A DNA stretch of 64,000 nt from JANQTF01 sp041741415 (lineage in GTDB: Bacteria > Bacteroidota > Bacteroidia > J057). Under the pieces are notes generated by a model. It worked only from the letters and a program-made list of their open reading frames with translations. It was not told where the DNA came from and did no database searches. The stretch lies in assembly GCA_041741415.1 (NCBI GenBank), contig JBGSKC010000075.1, positions 1-64,000 of the forward strand, written 5' to 3'. The position numbers and the translations under genes are program-made. Numbering within the stretch: the stretch's first letter is position 1; every line of letters starts with the position of its first letter. Below are positions 24,503 to 33,065 of this stretch, one piece after another.

Positions 24503-25555
24503 TTATTTTTCGATGCGGACTTTGCCACCCCGGGTTCGAACCTGGATTCTGAGGGGCGATTCTGCGGTACGTGCCTCACCCCACTGGCTTCGGTAGCGGA
24601 GCTTGTCGTCGGGCAGGGATTCGGGGCGGGGCAGGTCGTCGATATCAAGCTCGGCGAGATCGTGAGCTTTGCCTTCGAGGTCGAGGTCAAGCAGGCGGTC
24701 CTTGGGGTAGCGGATCCGGAGCGGAGCCAGATCCGCATCAATGCTGAGGGCCTGGGCATTTGGCGATAAACTTATATAGCTATTGGCCATCAGGGTGAGG
24801 GTGAGGTCTACTTCCTGGTCAAGGGTGTCAACAGTGAGCTGGGAAGAGGTCATTCGCCCGGTCATCAGCCCTACGTAATCAGCTTTGTATTGGCCTGCAT
24901 GCGCCTCGATGGTCCATTGGTCGAGGTGGCGGGCCCGGAACTCGGCTCCACTGGCGCGCAGTTTCAGGGAGCGGGCCTCGCCCAGCCAGCAGCTTCCGGC
25001 GGTGAGGGTGAGCTCGCCTTTGCCCAGGCAGGCCAGGCTGGCTTCGCCAAACTGCACTTCCACCCGGTTGCCATTCGCCGACAAACACCCGGCAGACAAA
25101 TCCCCGAACCGGAGATCTATCCAAACCGGGGCATCGCGATCTGCCACCACGAGGTTGCCGTTTCGTTGCACCACTTCTAAGGGCAGGTTGATTGGCAGAA
25201 ACACCTCGTATCGAATATCCAGCACCCGCACAAGCCATTCAAGCTCCATGCCGTCGAGGTCGGTGCGCCAGGACCAGCGGCCCTCCCCGATGGTGTCGAG
25301 GATCTGGATGCGGTCGAGGCGTTGCTCTGCTTCCTCATCGGGGATTGCCTTCATGGTCATGCGCACCTCCACCCGAATGGAGTCGTCGGTGCTGTTGTTG
25401 ATGCGCACTTCGCCGCCCCTGGCTTCGAGGCGAAAGGAGGTGAAATCCACCGCAGGGGCAACAGCAGTAAGTTCGCGGAAAGGCTTGGTTGGCTGAGCCC
25501 CGGCGGCTAATGGCAAGGCGAGGCAAAAACAAAGAAGGTAGTCAGGCAGCTTCAT
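24503..25555 (-). CDS. Exported beta-helix-like protein (DUF4097-like adhesin)
   Basis: The 350-residue protein has a signal peptide ending AAGAQ. The body is made of short repeated beta strands with little helix, e.g. GGEVRINNSTDDSIRVEV, LVVADRDAPVWIDLRFGDLS and GKGELTLTAGSCWLG. This resembles the DUF4097 putative-adhesin fold, related to the GIN domain. Its start overlaps the end of the sigma factor gene by 14 bases, so translation is likely coupled and the two act together. Ligands are unknown. Confidence 0.65.
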   Translation of the reverse strand: MKLPDYLLCFCLALPLAAGAQPTKPFRELTAVAPAVDFTSFRLEARGGEVRINNSTDDSIRVEVRMTMKAIPDEEAEQRLDRIQILDTIGEGRWSWRTDLDGMELEWLVRVLDIRYEVFLPINLPLEVVQRNGNLVVADRDAPVWIDLRFGDLSAGCLSANGNRVEVQFGEASLACLGKGELTLTAGSCWLGEARSLKLRASGAEFRARHLDQWTIEAHAGQYKADYVGLMTGRMTSSQLTVDTLDQEVDLTLTLMANSYISLSPNAQALSIDADLAPLRIRYPKDRLLDLDLEGKAHDLAELDIDDLPRPESLPDDKLRYRSQWGEARTAESPLRIQVRTRGGKVRIEK

Positions 25556-26093
25556 AGGAGGAAAATGAGGGAGTTAACAAGGAACGTAATTTTTTTCTGG
25601 CGCGGCAATACTGGGATTTGGAGGTTGCCTCGGAAATGGAAAGGATCCTGGAAATTTCCTGATGGTCGAAGCCTTCAAGGAGGTAGAGGGTGAGCACTTC
25701 CCGGTACCCGTGCGGGAGCTTGTCGATGGCCTGCGAAACAGATCGCCCCGGTAGCTGGTGGTCGTTGGCAGGAAGGGTGGCTTCGTCGGCGGGGTCCTGG
25801 TCTTCCAGGGGAACGAGGTCGAGGCGCCGTTTTTTGATAGCGTTAATGGAGGTGTTGATGGTGATTCGCTTGAGCCAAGCGCCAAAGGTGGAATCTCCCT
25901 GGAAATAGGCGAGTCCGCGAAACGCCTTGAGAAAAGCCTCCTGAACCACGTCTTCGGCCTCCGCTTCATCGCGGGTAATGCGCCAGGCCACCCGCAGCAT
26001 GGCAGATCTGTAGCGGCGGTGAAGCTCGGATTGTGCCAGTCGGTCGCCGGCCTTGCAGCGCTCTACCAACTGGGTATGTGGATCTTGTGTCAT
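25542..26093 (-). CDS. ECF-type RNA polymerase sigma factor
   Basis: In this 183-residue protein, region 2 holds EAEDVVQEAFLKAFRGL and FGAWLKRITINTSINAIKKR (about residues 40-85). Region 4 holds LPHGYREVLTLYLLEGFDHQ and the HTH with SKSQYCRARKKLRSLL (about 130-172). It overlaps the DUF4097-like gene downstream and is divergent from a GIN-domain lipoprotein gene 189 bases away. No classic anti-sigma gene is next to it. Confidence 0.93.
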   Translation of the reverse strand: MTQDPHTQLVERCKAGDRLAQSELHRRYRSAMLRVAWRITRDEAEAEDVVQEAFLKAFRGLAYFQGDSTFGAWLKRITINTSINAIKKRRLDLVPLEDQDPADEATLPANDHQLPGRSVSQAIDKLPHGYREVLTLYLLEGFDHQEISRILSISEATSKSQYCRARKKLRSLLTPSFSSYEAA

Positions 26094-26282
26094 GAGGGCG
26101 TTGGTTTGTTTTCATGGGAAAGATGGTGGCTTTTTCACCTTCCTGCCGCCGCTTTGGAGTGAGCGTGGGGAATCGCGGAATGAACCTGCGCTTCTCCCGC
26201 CAAGCTGTGTGCAACTCCCCCGAGGGCCGGAGGTCATTGAGACATCGTTATTCACTCAAACGCAAACGAATCTAACCCGCTT

Positions 26283-27068
26283 ATGAAAGCCTACCTTTCT
26301 CCCCTGGCCCTGATGGCCGTTGCTTCTCTCGCCCTCACTGGTTGCTGGGAGGATCCCAAATTGTTTCCCTGCGAAACCGGCAGCGGCGCCATCACCACCG
26401 AAAGCCGGACGGTGAGCGGCTTCACCCGCATCATCATTGATGTGCCAGCCGATGTGTACCTGCACCGCGACAGCAGCTTTTCCCTCGACATCAAGGCTCA
26501 GGAAAGCCTGCTCGAATGGATCGATACTGATGTAACGGGCGATTTGCTCGAAATTCGCAACGACCGCTGCTTTACCAACACCAAAACCATCCGCATCGAC
26601 GTCTATTTGCCCAGCATTGAAGGCATTGAAGTGGTGGGCTCCGGCGATGTGTATGGACTGGACGCTTTTGCTTCCTCGAAGCTCGACCTCGAAATCCGGG
26701 GGTCCGGCAGCATTGAGCTTGAAGCCAGCGCCGATGAAGTGACCGTGACAATCACTGGCTCCGGCGACGCAGATCTGAGTCTTGACACCGACCTGATGAC
26801 CTCGAAGATCACCGGCTCGGGCGACCTGCTGCTCGACGGCGACGCCACTGTTCACAGCATCAAGGTAGAAGGCTCCGGCGAAGTGCAGGCCTTTAATCTG
26901 CTTACCAGCGAAACAGAGATCGTGATTTCCGGCTCCGGCGATGTGGAAGTGCATGCCGACAGCCTGCTCGATGTGCGCATTATGGGCAGCGGCGACGTGT
27001 ACTACAAAGGCACCCCCTCGCTGAATGTGAACATCAGCGGTTCGGGAGAAGTGATCAATGTGAATTAA
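26283..27068 (+). CDS. GIN-domain (DUF2807) lipoprotein
   Basis: The 261-residue protein has a lipobox (LALTGC, Cys21 or nearby) and a head GIN domain (DUF2807). It is a right-handed beta-helix marked by repeated G-S-G-D/E turns: VVGSGDVYG, IRGSGSIEL, ITGSGDADL, ITGSGDLLL, VEGSGEVQA, ISGSGDVEV, IMGSGDVYY and ISGSGEVIN. Eight turns are visible with a spacing of roughly 18-24 residues. The family is a putative adhesin or surface-sensing module. It is divergent from the ECF sigma gene and ends at its own terminator. Confidence 0.9.
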   Translation: MKAYLSPLALMAVASLALTGCWEDPKLFPCETGSGAITTESRTVSGFTRIIIDVPADVYLHRDSSFSLDIKAQESLLEWIDTDVTGDLLEIRNDRCFTNTKTIRIDVYLPSIEGIEVVGSGDVYGLDAFASSKLDLEIRGSGSIELEASADEVTVTITGSGDADLSLDTDLMTSKITGSGDLLLDGDATVHSIKVEGSGEVQAFNLLTSETEIVISGSGDVEVHADSLLDVRIMGSGDVYYKGTPSLNVNISGSGEVINVN

Positions 27069-27102
27069 GTCCGTGAACTGGCTTTTGTCCAGTGGTGAAC
27101 AG

Positions 27103-27133
27103 AAACCGGAGGGGAAAGCCTTCGGTTTTTTTG
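27103..27133 (+). terminator. Terminator after the GIN-domain gene
   Basis: AAACCG (27103-27108) pairs with CGGTTT (27123-27128), and four more inner pairs include one G-U. A U-rich tail follows. It lies 35 bases past the stop codon. Confidence 0.82.
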
Positions 27134-27246
27134 TGGGCCTGAGGATGAAAGCAATTACCTGCATGAGCTAACAGGCCATCCTGCCCATTTTTTACACGAA
27201 ACCTCATCCGGTTGTTTTCTCAAAATTCTTCCTTCTCCAGGCCTCT

Positions 27247-27277
27247 TTTTATCGGGGGAATTCTTTTCTTATTTTTG
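27247..27277 (+). promoter_or_regulatory. Putative promoter of the unknown gene at 27335
   Basis: TATTTTTG (27270-27277) is a perfect TAnnTTTG box. TTTT (27247-27250), one mismatch from TTTG, lies 19 bases upstream. The start codon is about 58 bases downstream, so the mRNA leader would be about 50 bases. Confidence 0.4.
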
Positions 27278-27334
27278 AAAAGCAGATGGCAGGGCTCTTT
27301 CCCTGTTGTTGCAGTTGCCAACCCACCAGACATC

Positions 27335-28771
27335 ATGGATTTGTACAAAATCGTCAACCAGCTAGCGGAGGAAGAATTTGAGGAGGTATACAACCAATTG
27401 ACGCAGAACAAGGCAGACAAAAGCGCCCGGTTTTTGAAGTTGATCCGGGAGGATCCTGCTGCGCCCGACAAAAAATTCCTGGCCCAGGAGGAAATCACGG
27501 CAGCGGCTTTTTATGTGCTGAAGTCGCGGCTGATGCAAAAGATTGAAGCCTATTTGCTCAACAAAGTTGGTGACCCCAACCTGGCCGTGATGCAGCGTGT
27601 GCTGAATGTGAACGAACTGGTTTTCAATAACCCGCGGGAAATAGCGGTTGCAGCACTTCGGCGCCTGGAGCGCGAGTTGCTCAAACTTGACTTTCCCTAC
27701 GGCCTCATGATCGTGTACAAGGAGCTTCAAAACCTCCACGCATTCGACGAAAACTACGCCTATTTCCGAAGCCGCTATAACCAGCAGGTGGCCAATGCAG
27801 TGGCGATGGACAAGGCCGTGGACCTTGTGGTACAGTTTTTCAAGGCTTTTGACGACTATCAGCTCAAGCGGCGCGAGGCGGATCACACCCTGATGATCCG
27901 GACAATGGAAAAGATTGACAACCTCAACAACCTTTACGACTCCCACCGGCTGTACATTTTCAAGGCGATTACCCACATCTTCGCCAAGATGTTCATCGTC
28001 ATTCCTGAAACTATTCGCTGCGACCTGGAGCCTACCGAGCAAATGTTTGAGCGCTCTATTGGTTACCTCGACGAGTATGCGGTCGATACATTTTACAAAA
28101 ACATCAATATCCTGTTCAACTTCCTGCGCTTCAGCTATTATGACCTGGCTGGCAACCGGGAAAAGGCCCAGATTTTCTACGACACCCTCGATTTCAAGAT
28201 CGAAGAACTCCTTACGCAGTTTCACTTCAACGCCAACACCTCGCTGTTTCTGAATGCCAAACTGCGGTATCACATCCGGACCAACACCCTGCCGGGCCTG
28301 CTTCAGGAGGTGGAAAAATACATCGGCCACTATGAGATCGAGCCATATCGGCTGAGCTTTTATGTGAATTACCACATGTTTGTGGCCTACACCTTTTTTC
28401 TCAACGGCGACTACCGCAGGGCGTCGAGGGTGCTTTATACTCTCCGCAACGAGGTGAACCTGCGAAAATATCTCCACGCTGAGGTGGAAACCAAGTTTTT
28501 CCTGGCCCTGAGCTATGTGCTGATGGAGGATTTTGACCTCGCCAATCAGCTCATTCTCAGTCTGCAGCGCTCGCTTCGCAAGCCTTCCTGGCAGCGCTGG
28601 GATCACGGAAAAACCTTCCTTCGGATCCTCGCTGTGGCCCTCGGCGGCAAGCCCCGTACCCGAAGCAAAAACCTTCGGAACAGCATCGAAAAATGGAAAG
28701 AGGAAAACAAAGGCCCCTACGCTTTCCTGGAACTGCTTGATATGGAGAAGATTCTGCTGGAAGGGGGGTGA
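27335..28771 (+). CDS. Conserved helical protein of unknown function
   Basis: The start at 27335 (MDLYKIVNQLAEEEFEEVYN) gives 478 residues. The open frame back to 27212 contains the promoter region and is not coding. The protein has no signal peptide or membrane helix. It is rich in Leu, Phe, Tyr and charged residues in amphipathic helices, suggesting a TPR- or SEL1-like solenoid (e.g. FFLNGDYRRASRVLYTL and LSYVLMEDFDLANQLIL, near residues 350-405). I do not recognise the family. It ends just before an interspersed repeat. Confidence 0.72.
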   Translation: MDLYKIVNQLAEEEFEEVYNQLTQNKADKSARFLKLIREDPAAPDKKFLAQEEITAAAFYVLKSRLMQKIEAYLLNKVGDPNLAVMQRVLNVNELVFNNPREIAVAALRRLERELLKLDFPYGLMIVYKELQNLHAFDENYAYFRSRYNQQVANAVAMDKAVDLVVQFFKAFDDYQLKRREADHTLMIRTMEKIDNLNNLYDSHRLYIFKAITHIFAKMFIVIPETIRCDLEPTEQMFERSIGYLDEYAVDTFYKNINILFNFLRFSYYDLAGNREKAQIFYDTLDFKIEELLTQFHFNANTSLFLNAKLRYHIRTNTLPGLLQEVEKYIGHYEIEPYRLSFYVNYHMFVAYTFFLNGDYRRASRVLYTLRNEVNLRKYLHAEVETKFFLALSYVLMEDFDLANQLILSLQRSLRKPSWQRWDHGKTFLRILAVALGGKPRTRSKNLRNSIEKWKEENKGPYAFLELLDMEKILLEGG

Positions 28772-28805
28772 GAGGTCAGAATGGAACGGGCCCTGGGCCT
28801 GCACC

Positions 28806-29000
28806 GCGTTATCCTGAGCAGGCCTTCAGGCTATCGTTGCGTCATCCTGAGCAGGCCTTTAGGCCGTCGCCGAAGGATGGCGCCGGGTTGTCATGGTTCG
28901 GCGACGGGCCTGGAGGCCCTGCTCACCATGACAGGCGACGACAGCCGCCGTTCTTCCGGTACTGGACCCGTCGAAGGGCCGGAAGAGCGGCGAAAAAATC
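28806..29000. repeat. Composite interspersed repeat, copy 1
   Basis: Two tandem 33-base units (from 28806 and 28839) share the core CATCCTGAGCAGGCC. Then CCGTCGCCGAA is inverted as TTCGGCGACGG. A closing segment GGCCCTGCTCACCATGACA is the inverted, diverged form of the opening segment. A last hairpin pairs CTTCCGG with CCGGAAG. The same modules in the same order recur at 56992-57205. It fills the space between the gene ending at 28771 and pruA, and no protein is encoded. Confidence 0.85.
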
Positions 29001-29044
29001 AAAAAGCACGCTTTGACCCGGGCCCGGGCTTCGACGGGCTTTAA

Positions 29045-29085
29045 GGAAAATTCCGTGGGAATTTTCCCTGAGGAGGATATATTTG
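29045..29085 (+). promoter_or_regulatory. Inverted repeat and -7 box upstream of pruA
   Basis: GGAAAATTCC (29045-29054) and GGAATTTTCC (29058-29067) are perfect inverted arms three bases apart. Eleven bases on is TATATTTG (29078-29085), a perfect TAnnTTTG box, 75 bases before the pruA start. The repeat covers the place of the upstream promoter box, as an operator would. No TTTG box is seen there, so an activator or a weak promoter is possible. Confidence 0.4.
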
Positions 29086-29159
29086 CGATTTGAGGGAGTG
29101 GCGAAAGTCTCCGCTTCTTCCGTGTTTTTGCTTCGTCGAACCCCTGAACAGAACGTGAT

Positions 29160-30794
29160 ATGTCCTCGAACGCTTTTTTTACAGTCCCATTCCCGGCCAA
29201 CGAGCCCGTGCTGAACTATCCTCCGGGCTCGCCTGAGCGCAAGCGCCTCGAGCCGGTGCTGGCACAGATGGGTCAAAGCCACCTCGACGTGCCCATGTTC
29301 ATCGGGGGGAAGGAAGTGAGAACGGAAGACCGCCGGCCTTTGACTCCTCCGCACGACCACCAGCGGGTGATCGGCCATTACCACCGCGGTGACGCTGGCC
29401 ATGTGAAGCTTGCCATCGAAGCGGCCCTCGCAGCGAAGCCCGCCTGGGAAAACCTCCCCTGGGAGCAGCGCGCTGCCATTTTCCTCAAAGCTGCCGACCT
29501 CCTTTCCGGGCCTTTCCGCGACAGGATGAACGCCGCCACCATGCTTGCACAGTCGAAAAACATCTACCAGTCGGAGATTGACGCCGTGGCTGAGCTGTGC
29601 GACTTTTTCCGTTTCAACGCCTGGTACATGATGCAGATTTACCAGGACCAGCCGCCTCATTCCCCTGCCGGGATCTGGAACCGCATGGAATACCGCGCCC
29701 TCGAAGGCTTCGTTTTTTGCATCACCCCGTTCAACTTCACCTCCATCGCCGCCAACTTGCCCGCTTCCGCTGCCATGATGGGCAATGTGTGCCTATGGAA
29801 GCCTGCCGACAGCCAGATTTACTCCGCCCAGATTGTGATGGAGCTCTTCCATGCTGCGGGCCTGCCTGCCGGCGTCATCAACATGGTGCTCGTTGACGGG
29901 CCGGAGGCTGGGGAAGTCGTGTTTCAGCACCGGGAGTTTGCCGGGCTGCACTTCACCGGATCCACCGGGGTGTTCCAAAACCTGTGGAAAACAATCGGAA
30001 TAAACATTTCCCGCTACCGCTCCTATCCCCGGATTGTGGGCGAGACGGGGGGCAAAGATTATATTTTCGTGCACCCCAGTGCCGACGCGAAAGCCGTGGC
30101 TGTGGCCATGTCGCGGGGAGCGTTTGAGTTTCAGGGGCAGAAATGCTCGGCTGCCAGCCGGACTTATCTGCCCGATTCTCTCTTCGATCAGGTGATGGAA
30201 GCTGTGAAGGCCGACATGGCCAGCTTCCGGATGGGCCCTCCGGATGATTTTGGCAACTTCATCAATGCCGTGATCGACGAGCGTGCATTTGACAAAATTG
30301 CCTCCTACATTGACCGCGTGAAGGCTTCAGAAGATGCAGAAGTAGTAATGGGCGGCAAATACGACAAGTCCAAAGGCTACTTCATCGAACCCACGCTGGT
30401 TGTTACCCGCAACCCGCATTCCCTCACGATGGAGGAGGAGATTTTTGGCCCGGTGCTGACTGTTTACCGCTACGCCGATGCGGACCTGGAAGCCACCTTT
30501 GACCTGCTGGACAACACCAGCCCCTATGCCCTGACAGGTGCTTTTTTCGCGCAGGACCGCCATGCGATCCAGCATGCAACGGAGCGGCTGCGCCACACTG
30601 CCGGCAATTTTTACATCAACGACAAGCCCACCGGGGCAGTGGTGGGCCAGCAGCCATTTGGCGGAGCACGTGGTTCCGGCACCAACGACAAGGCAGGCTC
30701 CTACCTGAACCTGCTGCGCTGGGTGTCTCCGCGAACCATCAAGGAGAATTTTGTGCCGCCACACAACTACCGGTATCCGTTTTTGGGCGAATAA
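29160..30794 (+). CDS. pruA: L-glutamate gamma-semialdehyde dehydrogenase
   Basis: The 544-residue NAD-dependent aldehyde dehydrogenase oxidises glutamate semialdehyde (from proline or ornithine) to glutamate. The catalytic Cys lies in FEFQGQKCSAASRTYLP and the general-base Glu in IVGETGGKDYIFV. The ending PFGGARGSGTNDKAGS is typical of the mitochondrial-type P5C dehydrogenase. There is no fused proline dehydrogenase domain, unlike PutA. The ccm operon starts 38 bases downstream on the same strand and may share transcription. Confidence 0.95.
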   Translation: MSSNAFFTVPFPANEPVLNYPPGSPERKRLEPVLAQMGQSHLDVPMFIGGKEVRTEDRRPLTPPHDHQRVIGHYHRGDAGHVKLAIEAALAAKPAWENLPWEQRAAIFLKAADLLSGPFRDRMNAATMLAQSKNIYQSEIDAVAELCDFFRFNAWYMMQIYQDQPPHSPAGIWNRMEYRALEGFVFCITPFNFTSIAANLPASAAMMGNVCLWKPADSQIYSAQIVMELFHAAGLPAGVINMVLVDGPEAGEVVFQHREFAGLHFTGSTGVFQNLWKTIGINISRYRSYPRIVGETGGKDYIFVHPSADAKAVAVAMSRGAFEFQGQKCSAASRTYLPDSLFDQVMEAVKADMASFRMGPPDDFGNFINAVIDERAFDKIASYIDRVKASEDAEVVMGGKYDKSKGYFIEPTLVVTRNPHSLTMEEEIFGPVLTVYRYADADLEATFDLLDNTSPYALTGAFFAQDRHAIQHATERLRHTAGNFYINDKPTGAVVGQQPFGGARGSGTNDKAGSYLNLLRWVSPRTIKENFVPPHNYRYPFLGE

Positions 30795-30832
30795 TACGCA
30801 GAAGGCCATTTGCCCAACCTCACACAAGCCTT

Positions 30833-31489
30833 ATGCTGAAGGAAACCCTGGCCATTCTCCGCAAGGAGCTGCTCATTGAGTGGAAGCAGAAATACGCTTT
30901 CAACGGGCTGATGCTGTATGTGGCCAGCATGGTTGTGGTGGTGGCCCTGGCCCTGGGTGCTGTGCTGGAGCCGCTGAGCTGGAATGTGATGTTTTGGCTG
31001 ATGATCCTGTTTGCGGCATTGAATGCAGTGGGCAAGAGCTTTCTGGCGGAGGAGCCCGCGCAGCAGTTGTATCTGTATGCGCTGGCCCATCCTTCGGCGC
31101 TGATGCTCGGGAAAATGCTGTATAACCTGCTGCTGATGAGCCTGATTTCCCTCCTCACGATGGCGCTTTTTGTGCTGATGGGAAATGTGGCCATCGGGGC
31201 ACCCTGGCAGTTGCTGGGCATTGCGGGGCTGGGAAGCGCAGCCCTGGCAGCAAACCTCACCCTGGTGGCGGCCATCGCCTCGAAGGCCCACAACCGGGGC
31301 ACCCTGCTGGCGGTGCTCAGCTTTCCGATCATTATTCCGGTGCTGCTCCTGCTCATTGAGCTGGCAGAGGAGGCCATTGCCCCTACCGGCAAAGGCATGG
31401 ACATGGATGCCCTGATTTTTCTCGGCGGCATCACCGTTGTGCTGGCTGCCCTCTCTGTGATGCTGTTTCCGTTTGTGTGGCGCGACTAA
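30833..31489 (+). CDS. ccmB: Haem exporter protein CcmB
   Basis: This 218-residue inner-membrane protein has about six helices. The N-terminus (ETLAILRKELLIEWKQKYAF) is the usual CcmB start, followed by LMLGKMLYNLLLM and LTLVAAIASKAHNRGTLLAV. CcmB is the permease part of the CcmABCDE haem-handling complex in system I cytochrome c maturation. The ATPase gene ccmA is not in this window. ccmC follows after 91 bases. Confidence 0.93.
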   Translation: MLKETLAILRKELLIEWKQKYAFNGLMLYVASMVVVVALALGAVLEPLSWNVMFWLMILFAALNAVGKSFLAEEPAQQLYLYALAHPSALMLGKMLYNLLLMSLISLLTMALFVLMGNVAIGAPWQLLGIAGLGSAALAANLTLVAAIASKAHNRGTLLAVLSFPIIIPVLLLLIELAEEAIAPTGKGMDMDALIFLGGITVVLAALSVMLFPFVWRD

Positions 31490-31580
31490 TTCAAGGCAGG
31501 ATTCCGCCTTTTTTGGTACCTTTCCGGCGAAAAAGAAGGGGCATGACGAACTTTCCCCGGAATCACAGGTTTTTTGGGAT

Positions 31581-32375
31581 ATGAAAAGCCTTCTTCGGAT
31601 TGGATACAAGGCGCTGGCCGTGCTGCTGCTTGGCTACGTACTGGTGTATGGCCTGGTGGCCCGCTTGCCGGGCCTGCCCGGGCTGGAGGAATCCAGCCGG
31701 AATCTCTTTTACCACGTCCCGATGTGGTTTGCCGTGATCGTCCTGATGACAATCTCGGTGGTGCAGAGCGTTCGCTTCCTGCGCATGGCCGATCCCGACC
31801 TGCCCGAGCGCCCGCTGGGCCTCATGGATGCCGACCTGCGCGCCCGTGAAGCTGCCCGCACCGGCATTCTTTTCTCGATCCTGGGTCTCGTGACGGGTAC
31901 CATCTGGGGCCGTGTCGCCTGGAAGGCTTCTATTCCCTGGACCGACCCCGCAGCCTGGTGGACAAGCGACCCGATTATCATTTGCGCAGCCATTTCCCTG
32001 CTCATTTACCTGGCCTATTTCCTGCTCAGAAGCTCCTTCAGTGATGAAGAACAGCGGGCCAGGGTGGCGGCTGTGTACAATATTTTTGCCTTCGCGACCC
32101 TCATTCCGCTGTATTTCATTGTGCCCAAAATGCTGCCGGGGCTGCACCCCACCTCTGCCGACAGCGATGCCGGTGGCGGTTCCTTCATTTTTATGCGGGA
32201 AGGGATCGACAATGCCTACCGGATGCTGCTGTATCCCGGTATCCTGGGCTTCTCCCTGCTGGCAGGCTGGATCTATGAACTCCGCGCCCGCTGGGCCAGG
32301 GCGGAAAGGCAATTGTCTGCAAACGACCTCTCCGAAACCTCCTTTTTTACTGAAGTGAATAACAAGCGCTCATGA
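31581..32375 (+). CDS. ccmC: Haem-handling protein CcmC
   Basis: Starting at 31581 (MKSLLRIGYKAL), the 264-residue protein has six membrane helices and belongs to the haem-handling protein superfamily. A conserved periplasmic His lies early (NLFYHVPMWFAV). The Trp-rich loop reads WGRVAWKASIPWTDPAAWW, a diverged form of the WWD domain that holds haem, and the second His is in the PKMLPGLHP loop. It loads haem onto CcmE. An open frame back to 31473 overlaps ccmB and looks non-coding. Confidence 0.92.
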   Translation: MKSLLRIGYKALAVLLLGYVLVYGLVARLPGLPGLEESSRNLFYHVPMWFAVIVLMTISVVQSVRFLRMADPDLPERPLGLMDADLRAREAARTGILFSILGLVTGTIWGRVAWKASIPWTDPAAWWTSDPIIICAAISLLIYLAYFLLRSSFSDEEQRARVAAVYNIFAFATLIPLYFIVPKMLPGLHPTSADSDAGGGSFIFMREGIDNAYRMLLYPGILGFSLLAGWIYELRARWARAERQLSANDLSETSFFTEVNNKRS

Positions 32376-32575
32376 CCCCCTATTTTCTCACACTGCTGCT
32401 CCAGGCCCAGGCTCAGCCCAACGATATTCTCCTTCAGGAAGGGAGAATGTATTCTGTGCTGGCCGTTCTGCTGGTCATTTTCCTCAGTTTGCTGGGCTAT
32501 CTGATCTGGACGGAGCGCAAAGTGGCCGCTTTGGAGCGCCGCCTGAATGAAGCCGCCGGTAAAGGCAGCCATTAG
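32372..32575 (+). CDS. CcmD-like small membrane protein
   Basis: The 67-residue protein has one membrane helix (about residues 26-46, MYSVLAVLLVIFLSLLGYLI) and a charged amphipathic tail (WTERKVAALERRLNE). The layout and position between ccmC and ccmE match CcmD, which helps release holo-CcmE from CcmC. Its start overlaps the ccmC stop as ATGA (32372-32375), so translation is coupled. Sequence conservation in this family is low; the call rests on context. Confidence 0.75.
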   Translation: MTPYFLTLLLQAQAQPNDILLQEGRMYSVLAVLLVIFLSLLGYLIWTERKVAALERRLNEAAGKGSH

Positions 32576-32630
32576 TCCGGATTTTGCCTGTTTTCCTGTT
32601 CTCCGTTTTTCACATTAGCCTAAACTCCTC

Positions 32631-33026
32631 ATGAAACCGACCCATATTCTCGTCCTCATCGGCCTGGCCATCTTTGTGGTGGCGCTCGGGGTGAACCTCG
32701 GCAAAAACGTAAGTACCTATGCCAGCTTCTCCGCAGCTCAATCCTCCGGCAAGGAAGTCCATATTTCCGGTGAATGGGTGCGCAAGGAGGAGAGTGGCTA
32801 CCAGCAGGACAAAGACCTGTTTACTTTTTTTCTGCAGGATACCCTGAAGCAGGTAGAACTGGTGCATTTCTATGACCCGATGCCCATGAATTTTGACCAG
32901 GCCGAAAAGGTTGTCGTCGTGGGAGCCTACCGGGAAGAGGGCTTTGTGGCTGATAAAATCATCACGAAGTGCCCGTCGAAATACGAGGAAACCACCATCA
33001 CTGCCAACGAACCCGTGAGCCAGTAA
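32631..33026 (+). CDS. ccmE: Cytochrome c maturation haem chaperone CcmE, CxxxY variant
   Basis: The 131-residue periplasmic haem carrier is anchored by one N-terminal helix (about residues 5-23) and has an OB-fold body. Where classical CcmE binds haem covalently through His in a HxxxY motif, this protein has KCPSKYE, with Cys114 and Tyr118. The CxxxY form is known from some archaea and sulfate reducers with a reduced Ccm system. The gene lies between ccmD-like and ccmF in one operon. Confidence 0.93.
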   Translation: MKPTHILVLIGLAIFVVALGVNLGKNVSTYASFSAAQSSGKEVHISGEWVRKEESGYQQDKDLFTFFLQDTLKQVELVHFYDPMPMNFDQAEKVVVVGAYREEGFVADKIITKCPSKYEETTITANEPVSQ

Positions 33027-33065
33027 GGCCCGGTTAGCCAGATAACACGCCCTCAGACCGCATAC

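Noticed and set aside
28768..29044. Open frames of 82-87 residues after the gene at 27335
   Set aside because: They are translations of the interspersed repeat.
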